Origin: Corallochytrium limacisporum
Lineage: Eukaryota; Opisthokonta
Direction: 5' to 3'
NCBI GenBank assembly: GCA_002811645.1
Contig: PDIP01000081.1
Location: 1 to 44,292, forward strand
Length of the DNA stretch: 44,292 nucleotides
The translations under genes were made by a program, and so were the position numbers. Below, one piece after another: positions 30,001 to 39,419 of this stretch; the stretch's first letter is position 1; the number at the start of each line of letters is the position of its first letter. The notes under the pieces were generated by a model, which saw only the letters and a list, made by a program, of their open reading frames with translations, searched no databases and had not been told where the DNA came from.

Positions 30001-31084
30001 CTCAAAGTCTTTTAGTTGCAAGTTGACCGTCATCAGCGCCTTATGGATCTTGCCATGCATGTCAGTGACAGGAAATTTGTCTTCCCGTAGTTGACCTCCG
30101 GCCTCGAGACTCTTGCGGAACCACAAGGGAGTTACAACCTTGATGTTTGGTGCTTTTGCTGCGAACATGAATTTGGGTCCTTCCGGGATGTGGCAAAGTA
30201 GATGTGTCGCGTTGACTGTATCCAACGCAAGGTTAAAAGTACCGCCATGTGCCAGACATTGAGCTTCGATCTGGCTCCTTTCATCCTTCGTCAGTCCCGA
30301 TGTGGAAATGTGAGCTCCCTGAAACACTTTCATTTGATACTTTTCTGCAAACGGTTCCATGGTGGCTGAAATTGGTTCTATGCCGCCTTGACGCCAAGTT
30401 TCGTCCACCCAGTAACGTGTCATCACTGGTATCCGATTCTCCACAGCCACATAATACTTTTCACTGCCAGGGCCAGATGCAACCAAGTTGGTGACAGTGG
30501 TGTTGAGTTCCGGACTAACAGTTCCGTTCATAAACTTGACTCTCTCTTTGAGCTCCTCCCGTGGGCCCTTCTTGAATCCTGTCAACGACACAACCGTGCC
30601 GGTCATTGACAAGCTCCACAAAGGGGTTTCACTAGGTAGATCACATGATTGCCTAATACATGACAAAACAGCCATTGGGCCAAGCACTCGACATCCTATG
30701 CTAACAGCCTGTTCATATTGCTTCCCCTGAAAGGTTTCGAAGAGATACGCAAACTTGTCAGAGTTCGCCTCCCCAGGCTTCTCTGGGAAACTGTATTCTT
30801 CCTCATCCTCAACCCGTAAATTCTTGTCACGCAGAGCTTGACAGACCCGCGCTAACGTGCTGCCACTATGTACTGGCTCTGCAGCTCTGAATGTCAGAGA
30901 CTGGAGCCGGAGAGTATCCTTCTTCATTGGGATCTGCACGTACAGTCGACTCCCTACCGGCCTCTCTAAGTCTTCCGCAGGGATTAAAGACCGTTGACTC
31001 ACATGATTCTGGAGTATTTCTTCGCTCCTGTAGCATAAACTAGATATATGGAAGTTACAACCACTAGATGCTTTGAATTACCAT
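27037..31084 (-). CDS. TOPBP1: DNA replication checkpoint scaffold TopBP1 (Dpb11/Rad4), probably two exons
   Basis: The uninterrupted frame 27037-31002 has no ATG until 30927 (Met in QIPMKKD), which would give 1,296 residues and cut into the BRCT0 start. A better model is exon 1 = ATG at 31082-31084, intron 31009-31081, exon 2 to 27037: 1,324 residues starting MNHVSQRS. Nine BRCT-like units can be traced, in order: BRCT0 (about 20-125), BRCT1-2 (about 130-315), BRCT3 (345-435), BRCT4-5 (505-690), BRCT6 (765-865), BRCT7-8 (1055-1290). Examples are TGTVVSLTGF, THLLCHIPEGPKF and ECTHLIMKDLKRNEK. The arrangement matches animal TopBP1 rather than four-BRCT yeast Dpb11. It reads phosphopeptides (Treslin/Sld3, RAD9) to start replication and activate ATR. 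The linker 870-1055 is acidic and basic by turns, without Trp. Confidence 0.9.
31009..31081 (-). other. Inferred intron after the TOPBP1 start codon
   Basis: On the minus strand the sequence reads ACAATG, then GTAATT (donor at 31081), a TGTAAC with its likely branch adenosine at 31055, and CTCCAG (acceptor ending at 31009). At 73 nt it is close in size to the 87-nt R3HDM4 intron, with a similar branch-to-acceptor distance (46 versus 37 nt). Removing it joins an ATG in phase 0 to a frame that otherwise has no ATG before the BRCT0 region. Confidence 0.55.
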
Positions 31085-31254
31085 TGTCTGTGAGGGCGCA
31101 TTCTGTTCCGGGCTGCTATTCACCCATCCCCACCCTTTCGACCACTGTCATTTTTGGCGCGAAGAGTTCGCAAACTTTAACACATTATTTAATCAATAAT
31201 ATATTACACTAAAAGTATTGAGCATCCCCAGAAAACACGAGTGCATATTGATTT

Positions 31255-32175
31255 CTATGCAAAGTTTGGGGTGAGTGACTCCTGTCGAAGACCCTGGAGT
31301 TCCTTTTCAAAATCGCCACTCTGTTGGTCATGTGTCAACTGAAACACTTTGAACTTGTGGTTGAGATCCTCACATTGGTGCAGCTTGAGGCCAGGAGTGG
31401 AGAAAGGCGGCCATGACGTGCTCTGAAAGCAAAAGAAAACAGTGTGTACGCGTGAATGAACCAGGGCCATGGCGCACATCGGACAGGGCTCCCAGAGGGT
31501 GATGACATGTAAGTCTGTACAGAGATAGTCATCTTTCCGTTTGCGTGGCAATCTTCCAAGAGTTTCTAGTAATCGCATGATGGAGTGATGCAGCTTGCCC
31601 GACTGTCGGCAATCACGGGCCATAGTGACAATCTCTCCCGAACTTGGATCGTAGACTGCTGACGCATTAGGAGCGCCTCCTTCCTTTGAAGCCGCTCGCG
31701 CTTCCTTCATAAGCAACATCACGATCTCATGCATCTTCTCAATTTCGCTGCGCTGGAAGAATGTCCCCTGGATTGCACGCGTGTCTTCTTTGTCCTCGTG
31801 GAATGTACTGGGCCAAAGATCTCTGCACGATTCATACTGAGGTTTGGTCAATGGCTTTGAAAAGGGAACCATCCGTTCCACAATGTCATGAGAAGTGTTG
31901 AGAAGGGCAGCAATCTTTTCGGCTGTTTCTGTGTCCTCTTTGCATTTAATGATTATCTCAGACACTTTTGTATCCCTATTAAATCGGACACGTTTCAGGT
32001 GCTGCATGTGGATTGGGAGTGGAAATCGTTTCATAAGGTCGGCCAGCATGTCTCCAATTTGCTTTCCATTTAATCCTGTAGCAATCCACACGGAACCAAG
32101 CGGCACAGGCCGTTCCTTTTCAGCAGAGAGGATGATTTTGGCCGACCAGCCACTTTGCTGCTCCTGAGCGTTCAT
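31255..32175 (-). CDS. ADAT3: tRNA adenosine deaminase subunit Tad3/ADAT3
   Basis: 306 residues from the ATG at 32175; the frame is open further only to a TTG. Regulatory subunit of the Tad2-Tad3 heterodimer that converts A34 to inosine in tRNA anticodons. The cytidine-deaminase-type zinc site is visible: His197 in LHHSIM, and Cys231 and Cys234 in EPCPMCAMALVHSR. The catalytic Glu of active deaminases (H-A-E) is absent (HSI), which is normal for ADAT3 and marks it as the non-catalytic partner. DDYLCTDLHV and the LNHKFKVFQ C-terminal element are also typical. The usual alpha helix carrying HAVM and the N-terminal domain (about 1-140), which helps bind tRNA, are present. Divergent from the MFS gene. 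Confidence 0.93.
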   Translation of the reverse strand: MNAQEQQSGWSAKIILSAEKERPVPLGSVWIATGLNGKQIGDMLADLMKRFPLPIHMQHLKRVRFNRDTKVSEIIIKCKEDTETAEKIAALLNTSHDIVERMVPFSKPLTKPQYESCRDLWPSTFHEDKEDTRAIQGTFFQRSEIEKMHEIVMLLMKEARAASKEGGAPNASAVYDPSSGEIVTMARDCRQSGKLHHSIMRLLETLGRLPRKRKDDYLCTDLHVITLWEPCPMCAMALVHSRVHTVFFCFQSTSWPPFSTPGLKLHQCEDLNHKFKVFQLTHDQQSGDFEKELQGLRQESLTPNFA

Positions 32176-32614
32176 ACTGGATCTAAATCTGGGCCGCAGG
32201 TTGACACACCGAACGCTACTGGGCAACAACCAACGTTGCCTTTCACAGATGCACTCGGAGCAAATGGTAGCTGGTCTGTCGTAACTACCTTTGTTGCTAA
32301 ATGATCTCCTAGCTAGCAGCAAACGGTCTTGAACCTACCGTCACACCTCCGCGCAAGGACGGCACGTCATCAGTCCGCCCCTCCCAACCAAACTTTGCTA
32401 CTGCCGCCAGCGTGTCCGCAAAAGCGGGGTTTAGTGCGCTGGTACGGACTACTACTAAGACTTTTTGCGCGGGAGCAGTCTCTCCTTTGCAAGGGTGTTT
32501 GGAGCCAGCGGGTAGTTCAAGGGTTGGGGGGACTGGGCATGTGTCAGCAAGTGCGTCACACGTACCGGTCAAACAAAGCACAGGCCCTTATCCATTAGGA
32601 CAAAACACAGGCAA
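32176..32614. other. Bidirectional promoter region ADAT3/SLC22A18-like
   Basis: 439 bp between two divergent start codons. No known element or RNA gene stands out; open frames are short. Confidence 0.5.
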
Positions 32615-33889
32615 ATGGTCAAATCCCGACTTTTGGAGCTCTTGGAGCTCCGTCGTGAGGCGGACCTGCTTCCATTCATTCTTACACATCTGAACATTGT
32701 AATGTACGCGTTTGCATTCTGGCTGAACACATCAGTCCGGCCCTTCTTAACGCAGGAGTTAGGAGTTGATATTGCTACCTACGGCATGTTACAGAGTGCC
32801 TTTAACCTCTTACAGCTTATTGGGGGGCCTTTGGTGGGACGAGTAGGTGATGCGCATGGAGCGCGCGCTGCGTTAATCCTCACTCAAGGCGCTGCCGCTG
32901 GCTACTACATTTCTCTTGCTCTCTCGTACGACGTGACTATTCTTTTCCTGGCACAGGTTCCCGGCATATTCATGCATGTAATGCAAGTGGCACAGTCCTT
33001 CATTGCGATCTTTGTGCAAGACGAACATAGAGCCGACGGATTTTCGAGGCTTTCGATCAGCTACAGCGTGGGCATGTTGCTCGGTACATCCTTGTCTGGA
33101 CGCGCTTCAGAGATATTCGGGTATCACGGTGTCGCTATGGTCGCTGGATTTGGCTCTCTGTTGATCACAATTGCTGCTGCTGTCATCATGCCCCAAGGAA
33201 AGGTGGAAAAAGCTGGAAAATCGAAGAAGGAGACGCAGGAAGACAAGGGTCTCCACATATCTGAAATCATCAGTATCTTGAAGCAACCAACTATCTTCCA
33301 CAATACTGTATTCACAATTCTTATGGGCTTTGCCATCAACATTGTACAGTCTCAGATCACACTTGTGCTGAAGGACAAATTTTCGTTGTCTCCGGGTGAT
33401 ATCAGTTTATTCTTCACCCTGACACTGCCGTTCGGCATGCTGGGTTCGACCTTTATCATTCCATACTTGGAAAACAACTTCTCGAAGAGGCAGATTCTAA
33501 GTTCATCCTGCACAGTGGTATTGATTTCACTGCCTCTAGTGACCATGTCCCAAGACGTGTACACTTTCTCTGTCTTTGCGGTCCTTATGTCTCTTGGATC
33601 CCTAGTCTTGTATACCACTGTCAACGCGCTCAACTCACTTGTTGCAAACCCGGAAGACATGAGCACTTCCATTGCGCTGTCCCACGCCTCAAGATCGGCA
33701 TGTGGAGTTGTAGGTCCCACTGTTGGAGGATTGGTGATAGCTCAGCTGGGATTCGAAAACCTTGGGGCCGTAGCAGCTCTTCTCGCTGCTGCTGCACTAT
33801 TCTACATGAACAGCTTCTTGGGGAATCTGCTTGATCGACTGCCAAACCCCGCCAAAGAGGCGACAGGCGAAAAAGCAAAGAAGAATTAA
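32615..33889 (+). CDS. SLC22A18: Major facilitator superfamily transporter, SLC22A18-like
   Basis: 424 residues with an ATG start and 12 predicted membrane helices split by a charged loop (about 195-215, KVEKAGKSKKETQEDK). The N-half carries YGMLQSAFNLLQLIGGPLVG and a GRVGDAHGAR loop 2-3 motif, the MFS G-x3-D-R/K-x-G-R equivalent, which with the LQ..F...QL.GGP run resembles SLC22A18 (ORCTL2/BWR1A) and related drug:H+ antiporter-like proteins. The substrate is unknown; organic cations or drugs are suggested for the animal protein. The C-terminus is short, cytosolic and lysine-rich. Convergent with the next gene, 30 bp between stop codons. Confidence 0.82.
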   Translation: MVKSRLLELLELRREADLLPFILTHLNIVMYAFAFWLNTSVRPFLTQELGVDIATYGMLQSAFNLLQLIGGPLVGRVGDAHGARAALILTQGAAAGYYISLALSYDVTILFLAQVPGIFMHVMQVAQSFIAIFVQDEHRADGFSRLSISYSVGMLLGTSLSGRASEIFGYHGVAMVAGFGSLLITIAAAVIMPQGKVEKAGKSKKETQEDKGLHISEIISILKQPTIFHNTVFTILMGFAINIVQSQITLVLKDKFSLSPGDISLFFTLTLPFGMLGSTFIIPYLENNFSKRQILSSSCTVVLISLPLVTMSQDVYTFSVFAVLMSLGSLVLYTTVNALNSLVANPEDMSTSIALSHASRSACGVVGPTVGGLVIAQLGFENLGAVAALLAAAALFYMNSFLGNLLDRLPNPAKEATGEKAKKN

Positions 33890-33919
33890 CTCCGTGACTA
33901 TACATCTATGTCTGATTCT

Positions 33920-34873
33920 TTATGCACAGAAATAGGCACCAGAGAGTGCCAAATTCCGATACTCATTGGTTAGTCTGCGGTCAAAGACCATGCGTGCTGG
34001 ATTCAATCCACTTGTCGGTCGCTTGATGACTCGGACTGGTGCGGATCCGATCCGCTTCATCTTGATGTCGAATGGAGCGACAAACTTCTCGATGTAGTCA
34101 GACCGATAGGACGGGCCAAGGGCCTCCATCCTTTGAATGATTCGCTTCTCGTACTTGTCGATGAAAAGTTCGGCATCCGTGCCATATGCTTCGTTGGCCT
34201 GTTCATAGTGTGCCACAAAATGATCCAAAGTAGTGTCGCGAACAGCCATGTCCCGCCGAGCAGTTTCGTCATAAAGCTGTGATCGTCCTTTGCCTCCTTT
34301 CGACCTCTTGCCTCCGGCTCGACTCTGTTTCATACTGTCTCCAACTTCATTGTTTGCATTCGTCCTCTCCTTAACTTGCCTACCAAGACGTGCTCTGGCT
34401 AATGGATCCTGTGCATACACGCTCTTGTACTTGCTAGCCCCAAAGCTCTTCAATGTCAGCGATGCCTTATCCGGTCTCACTTCGTCAAGTCCACCATACT
34501 GTACTTGCTGACTTCGCGTATCCTTGGTGGCCAGCCTCATGCGGTCTATGCTTTCAAATATGGCATTGCGTAGCTCTTCCTGGTGAGCACATTTTACGTA
34601 CTCCGTATCCGAGAACTCATCCTCATGTGCCCTCCTTGGTTTCGAGAAATCCATGTACGGCATGGGCTGCTGTGTGACTGCATTGCGCTTAAATACTTGA
34701 ACATTCGATAACTCTTCTAAGACGTCTTCTGGAAGAAGTTCTCGTGTCTCTTGCAGATGTATCCGTTCCTGGTGCAGCTCCTGCGCACTGTTTTCTTGAT
34801 CCTCTCTGTTCGTTGCCTTCAAGTGTTCTATTCTACCCAGCAGCCGAGATGTGAGACTGTTTTCCCGTTTCAT
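33920..34873 (-). CDS. Hypothetical charged protein, unknown family
   Basis: 317 residues with an ATG start and a coding-like composition throughout. I do not recognise a domain. The N-terminal ~60 residues (Glu/Gln/Arg/Leu-rich) could be a coiled coil. LLPEDVLEELSNVQVF is followed by a PMPYMDFSKPRR patch; a lysine/glycine-rich basic patch (KRSKGGKGRSQ) lies near 190-205, a possible nuclear signal; the C-terminal third holds FIDKYEKRIIQRMEAL, DYIEKFVAPFDIKM and RVIKRPTSGLNPARMVFDRR, which look like a folded, conserved region. No signal peptide or membrane helix. A nuclear or ribosome-biogenesis role would be a guess from composition only. Confidence 0.75.
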   Translation of the reverse strand: MKRENSLTSRLLGRIEHLKATNREDQENSAQELHQERIHLQETRELLPEDVLEELSNVQVFKRNAVTQQPMPYMDFSKPRRAHEDEFSDTEYVKCAHQEELRNAIFESIDRMRLATKDTRSQQVQYGGLDEVRPDKASLTLKSFGASKYKSVYAQDPLARARLGRQVKERTNANNEVGDSMKQSRAGGKRSKGGKGRSQLYDETARRDMAVRDTTLDHFVAHYEQANEAYGTDAELFIDKYEKRIIQRMEALGPSYRSDYIEKFVAPFDIKMKRIGSAPVRVIKRPTSGLNPARMVFDRRLTNEYRNLALSGAYFCA

Positions 34874-35816
34874 GGTAGTTTATAGTAAACATAGCATAGA
34901 ATACATGATAAACGTCTGCTTGGCATGCTCATGATTGCACTCGTGTGCACACTCGCTAGGATGCACAAATAGCACTACTGGCCCTTGGCAACCGTCCCAC
35001 CTTCACCCGACCCCTCCCAACAACCTCGCGGTCCCCCACCTCCTCCCGGGGTGGGAGGGTACCAGCGGAAGAGAGGTGGAGGTATTCTGGACGGTGTTTT
35101 TGTTTTGAGTGGCTCGCGCGCAAACGCGTACTGATTGCGTTCTTGCGTACTCGATTGCACCGAAGGGAGGGGTTCTGCAAAAACCCACCATATGCTTCTT
35201 TTTGCATCGCCTGCGGTGCTGCGTGGCGCATACTCCGGTACGGTACGTGATCAGAGGGTGCTCTGTGGATGAAACGAGCGGCACCGATTCATATTTTTAC
35301 GTGGGGGAGGTAAGTGGTTACGATATGTGTCATAGAGTTTGTACAATATCAGCCCGGCTTAGTACAAAGTGGGGATGGGGGCATCTCTGCCTAAACTACC
35401 GATGAAAAGATGAAGAGGCCCATTAAAATTGCAATGAAAAACCTGGCCCGGGGCCTTCTTCTCTGTATGGCTTTTTTCCCACTCGGCGCTTCGCTACCTT
35501 CCTTTCGCCCGCCGTCCTTTCGCCATAGCGAATGTGTAGTAGCCAAAGTACGTCATCGACCGACCCGATATATTAAGAAAGCGAGGCCATTGTTTGACAG
35601 TTGATAGTTGTGGGAGGAAGTTGCTGGAGACGTTTACATTCACTCTCCACACAATGACCCCGTTTTGGATCGTAACTCTACGCACTCCATCCTGACGTAG
35701 TATGCACATGTTGTTTGGTACCTTGTCAGGAGAAATTTGGTTGATGAAAAGAGGTATTTGAACGCGCACAGTCAAGATCCGTACTCGGTAGAATCTGTAT
35801 TGCGTATTGTCTCACC
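34874..35816. other. Divergent intergenic region upstream of hexokinase
   Basis: 943 bp. C/G-rich patch at 34995-35060 with CACCTCCTCCC-type tracts; otherwise mixed. Short open frames only. The hexokinase start has a CACCATGG context. No RNA gene seen. Confidence 0.5.
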
Positions 35817-37283
35817 ATGGATAATTTCGATCAAATAAGCATGTCCGCCAACTTAGCACTTGCCGCCGCGCTTGGCCTTGGCGTAGGCTTTGTGGTTGGT
35901 CGTCAATCGACTACTCCTGGCTTCTCTGCTGTTCTCGAGCCTTTGGGCCTTGGAGACCAATCGTATGCTGCTTGGGACGATGATATGGTTAAATATGTCA
36001 GCAGCTTCCATATCACTTCCCGGGAGCTGAGGATGCTTAAGGACAGGATGATCGACGCATTCCATGCCGGCTTGCGTGGTGACAAGAATGCCGTCCTCCC
36101 AATGTTGCCTTCTTACGTCAAGCATTTCCCCACCGGTAACGAGCACGGTGACTTCCTCGCTCTCGATCTTGGCGGTTCAAACTTCCGTGTGCTGAATCTC
36201 CATATCGACGAGGATGGTGAGCCCAGTATGACAGCCAAGAAGTATCACATTGACAATGATTTGAAGACCGGACAGGCCGCAGCTCTCTTCGACTTTCTTG
36301 CTGACTGCATTGAGGACTTCCACCCTGAATGCAAGACTTCCAAGGAAAGTGTCCCGCTTGGCTTCACTTTCTCATTCCCGGTTGAACAGCAGGGATTGGC
36401 CAAGGGTGTTCTGAAGAGTTGGACCAAGGGATTCTCTGCCAGTGGAGTTCTAGGTCAGGATGTTGTGCAGCTGCTCCAGGAGGCTTGCGAGCGCAAGAAA
36501 TTGCACGTCAAGGTGGTGGCTATTTGCAATGACACAGTGGGCACCCAGGTCGCTCGCATGATTGATGACCGCCGCTGCTATGTTGGAATCATTGTGGGCA
36601 CGGGCAGCAATGCTTGCTATTGGGAACGGATGTCTAACATTGGAAAGATTGAGGGCAACGAAGGCCACATGATCGTAAACACGGAATGGGGCTTCTATGA
36701 TGGAGTACCCTCCACCACGATTGACGACGAACTGGATGCAGACACTCACAACAAGGGCAAATCCCGTTTCGAGAAGATGATTTCGGGTATGTACCTGGGT
36801 GAAATCTTCCGTCGCGTTGTGTTGCGGGCCAACAAGGATGGCAAGATGTTCAAGGACAACTCACTGTCATCTATCAAGGACACGTGGTCCATCGACACTG
36901 CGGTTCTCTCTCAGATGGAGGCTGACGAGACCAAGACTCTTTCCGACGTCAAGACTGTCTTGCAGAGGCATTTGAATGTTCCTCATGTTTCTACTGAGGA
37001 TGCCTACAAGTCATTGCGTATTGCGCAGGCCATCTCCAACCGTGCCGCAAACCTTGCCGCTATGGCTACTGCTGCCTTGGTTGAGAAGGCCAACCGCACC
37101 AACGACTGCACTGTTGCTTTTGATGGTACTGTCATGCTCAAGTATCCTCACTTTGAAGAACGCATGAAATCTGCCCTTTCGGAAATTTTGCCTCGTGGTC
37201 ACAACATCACATTCAAGAAGTCCGAAGATGGCAGTGGACGTGGTGCTGCTATCATTGCTGCTACTGCCTTGCAGGGTGAATGA
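35817..37283 (+). CDS. HXK: Hexokinase with an N-terminal membrane segment
   Basis: 488 residues, ATG in a strong CACCATGG context. It phosphorylates glucose and related hexoses at C6 with ATP. Phosphate-1 region LALDLGGSNFRV at 114-125; sugar-binding segment LGFTFSFPVEQQGLAKG at 181-197 with SWTKGF at 201-206; catalytic base Asp239 in CNDTVGT; GTGSNACY at 261-268; a C-terminal DGSGRGAA adenosine-binding element. It is a single ~50-kDa catalytic unit. Residues 11-28 form an uninterrupted hydrophobic Ala/Gly/Leu/Val stretch before the kinase fold, like the N-terminal anchors of outer-mitochondrial-membrane hexokinases. Codon use is biased to C-ending codons, suggesting high expression. Convergent with NOC4, 39 bp between stops. 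Confidence 0.96.
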   Translation: MDNFDQISMSANLALAAALGLGVGFVVGRQSTTPGFSAVLEPLGLGDQSYAAWDDDMVKYVSSFHITSRELRMLKDRMIDAFHAGLRGDKNAVLPMLPSYVKHFPTGNEHGDFLALDLGGSNFRVLNLHIDEDGEPSMTAKKYHIDNDLKTGQAAALFDFLADCIEDFHPECKTSKESVPLGFTFSFPVEQQGLAKGVLKSWTKGFSASGVLGQDVVQLLQEACERKKLHVKVVAICNDTVGTQVARMIDDRRCYVGIIVGTGSNACYWERMSNIGKIEGNEGHMIVNTEWGFYDGVPSTTIDDELDADTHNKGKSRFEKMISGMYLGEIFRRVVLRANKDGKMFKDNSLSSIKDTWSIDTAVLSQMEADETKTLSDVKTVLQRHLNVPHVSTEDAYKSLRIAQAISNRAANLAAMATAALVEKANRTNDCTVAFDGTVMLKYPHFEERMKSALSEILPRGHNITFKKSEDGSGRGAAIIAATALQGE

Positions 37284-37322
37284 ACGTCATGTAAATACAT
37301 TTCTTTATTTGATGGTGATAGT

Positions 37323-38888
37323 CTACAATGAAAATTCGGACTCCTCCATGAAATCAAAGTCCCGGTATTCAAGTGCAGAAGCCTTTATGGTCTTGTCCTC
37401 GTCCGCTTCTATAAGATGTAGCAAGTTTGTGGGTAGGAGGCTTTGAATATCAAAGTCCTGCGCTCTTAGCGGCTTTCGGAATAGGCTTGCCATGTGGCGA
37501 ATGTCCGTATGGAAATGTGCCTCCAACTGCTTGATCTCCCAGAGAGACGATTGAAGGGCATGGGCATCGCCTGGTTTCTCCTCATCCATGACGAAGGGAT
37601 CAACGACCGGATCCATCGCATCCGGGTTGTCAATAAGTACCTTACACGTGGGAAAGCGGCGGAGAAGGTTGTAGCTGAGAGCGAGCAAGACTTTCGCAAC
37701 GGGTACTGCTGCGAAGAGACATAGCTGAGTCATCCGTTTGACGAAAGCTGCAACAATGGAATGACTCAATAGTGGCGACTTGAAGAATACATCCAGGAGG
37801 TAGAAAACTCGGTCACGATACTTCACCCGCAGCAAATCCATGTCGAGAATTTCGTAAACCCTGTCAAAGAAGTGAGGGTACTCAAGACCGTGTTTGACGA
37901 TTAGAATGAAGATGTCGTCCAATGAGATCAGTCTAGTAATCCCGCCCAGCTGAAACGACATGGTCAAAAAGTCAGCAAGCAAGATGGGCTGGCTCATGTA
38001 CGGAATAATGTTGTCTTCCATACCAATCAAGATATGTTTGTACTGCGAGCGTGTCAATGGCATCCGCAGAACGGTAAGCCAGCAATCCTGGAATCCCTTC
38101 TTATGATGATTCAGGTTTCTCAACGGCTCCACCCCTGTGTCTTCATCAGCTTCTCCGGCAATGAATCCGTCGAGCTCCTCCTCCTTTGTTGCCATGTTCA
38201 CGTCATCAACAAGCACCAGAGTATGCCGAATTAGTCGCCCCAACTCTGGGGATGAACGATTCTGTTCAAGAAGGTTAGCTACATTACGTAGAGTGTAGTA
38301 CCTCACGTCATCATAGGCATGTAAATACCCGTCAATGTAGTGTTCGCAAACTTTTGCAAAATTCTTTTCCCTTGAAAGCATCGCTAGCAACAGCCGTTCA
38401 TGAAGATTGTTCGCAAACACTAGCTTCTGCGTTCCATTCTTTTTGCGAATGTGTGCACTCTCTAAGCAGATAAAGGACATTAAAACATCCACGGCCTTTT
38501 TGGCTATCTTGGAGCTGGGGTTCTTTCTTAATAGTCTTAAAATGAGCCTGCAGAACTCTGTGTACTGGTCATACAGCCATACCCCAATCTGCCGAGCAGG
38601 GTCAAGTTCGTGCTCCGACCATGCGGGCTTTCCAAACTCGAAACGACCCTTCTGCTGTAATGTGTGGAATACATCCTGTATCATACTCAGCCCGGTGATA
38701 CAACCCTGTAGTTTGGCATCTTGCCCTGCTTGTTCTGTCAGAGAGTAGATTTTGAGCAAGTCATTTGCATTTGCGATGTTCGAAATCACTGAGACGGCAA
38801 GGGTCTTCAACTCCTCGACCAAGGGGTCAGCCGCTTTGGCTACAGCTTTGGTCCTTTTCACCATCTTTGCCTCAGTTCGCAGAGTCAT
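37323..38888 (-). CDS. NOC4: Nucleolar complex protein 4 (CBF family)
   Basis: 521 residues from the ATG at 38888 (Met9 is an alternative; the longer frame starts with GTG). Noc4 forms a complex with Nop14 and is needed for 18S rRNA maturation and export of the 40S subunit. The conserved CBF block (about 300-440) is evident: QPILLADFLTMSFQLGG, then HGLEYPHFFDRVYEILD, the KYRDRVFYLLDVFF stretch, and AFVKRMTQLCLFA with LLRRFPTC. The rest is helical-repeat-like. This is a second CBF-type ribosome-biogenesis factor in the window beside MAK21; the two act on different subunits. Divergent from RPC1. Confidence 0.94.
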   Translation of the reverse strand: MTLRTEAKMVKRTKAVAKAADPLVEELKTLAVSVISNIANANDLLKIYSLTEQAGQDAKLQGCITGLSMIQDVFHTLQQKGRFEFGKPAWSEHELDPARQIGVWLYDQYTEFCRLILRLLRKNPSSKIAKKAVDVLMSFICLESAHIRKKNGTQKLVFANNLHERLLLAMLSREKNFAKVCEHYIDGYLHAYDDVRYYTLRNVANLLEQNRSSPELGRLIRHTLVLVDDVNMATKEEELDGFIAGEADEDTGVEPLRNLNHHKKGFQDCWLTVLRMPLTRSQYKHILIGMEDNIIPYMSQPILLADFLTMSFQLGGITRLISLDDIFILIVKHGLEYPHFFDRVYEILDMDLLRVKYRDRVFYLLDVFFKSPLLSHSIVAAFVKRMTQLCLFAAVPVAKVLLALSYNLLRRFPTCKVLIDNPDAMDPVVDPFVMDEEKPGDAHALQSSLWEIKQLEAHFHTDIRHMASLFRKPLRAQDFDIQSLLPTNLLHLIEADEDKTIKASALEYRDFDFMEESEFSL

Positions 38889-39419
38889 GTGATCCTCATT
38901 TCTCCTTTTATCCTTCACTGTTCACAGCAGAGTCGGCAGTTATGGCCAACGTACCATCCCTGATGTTGCGGTCCGGAGTCTCAAATACGCCCGTCCTCAA
39001 CAGGGGCCCACTACACCAGCCCCTCTACGAGAACGACCGCACCACGCGCCCTGCGGAGGGTATATGTGCGGGTCTCACTAGTCCGCTTTCTCCCCTCCCA
39101 CAGGTGGGCTCCATGTGAAAAGTCTGCAGCTGCAGCAGGCGAAAATGTATGCCATCCAGGCCCCTGGGGAGGGAAGGCGAGGAGACTGCGTCTGGATTAG
39201 GGGTTGGGGCGGAAATCCATAGGCACCGGGCGGACCACACGCGAGCTATCACATTGAGGAGGGGAGAGTAGACGAGCCGAGCCGGGAAGGGTATCTCAGA
39301 CTGTGTGGTCAAGATCCGGGATATGGAGTCAGTCGGAGTCTCGAACACAGTAAATTACTAAGGACAGATAGTTTAGTATGGAATGGTCATAGAATCATGG
39401 CTTGGGTGTACGTGCCATC
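38889..39419. other. Bidirectional promoter region NOC4/RPC1
   Basis: 531 bp. It contains a 15-nt motif CGGAGTCTCRAAYAC twice in direct orientation (38974-38988, 39334-39348), small upstream ORFs just before RPC1, and a possible short spliced reading frame (38942-39222) that I treat only as a lead. ATG-rich at the RPC1 end. Confidence 0.55.
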
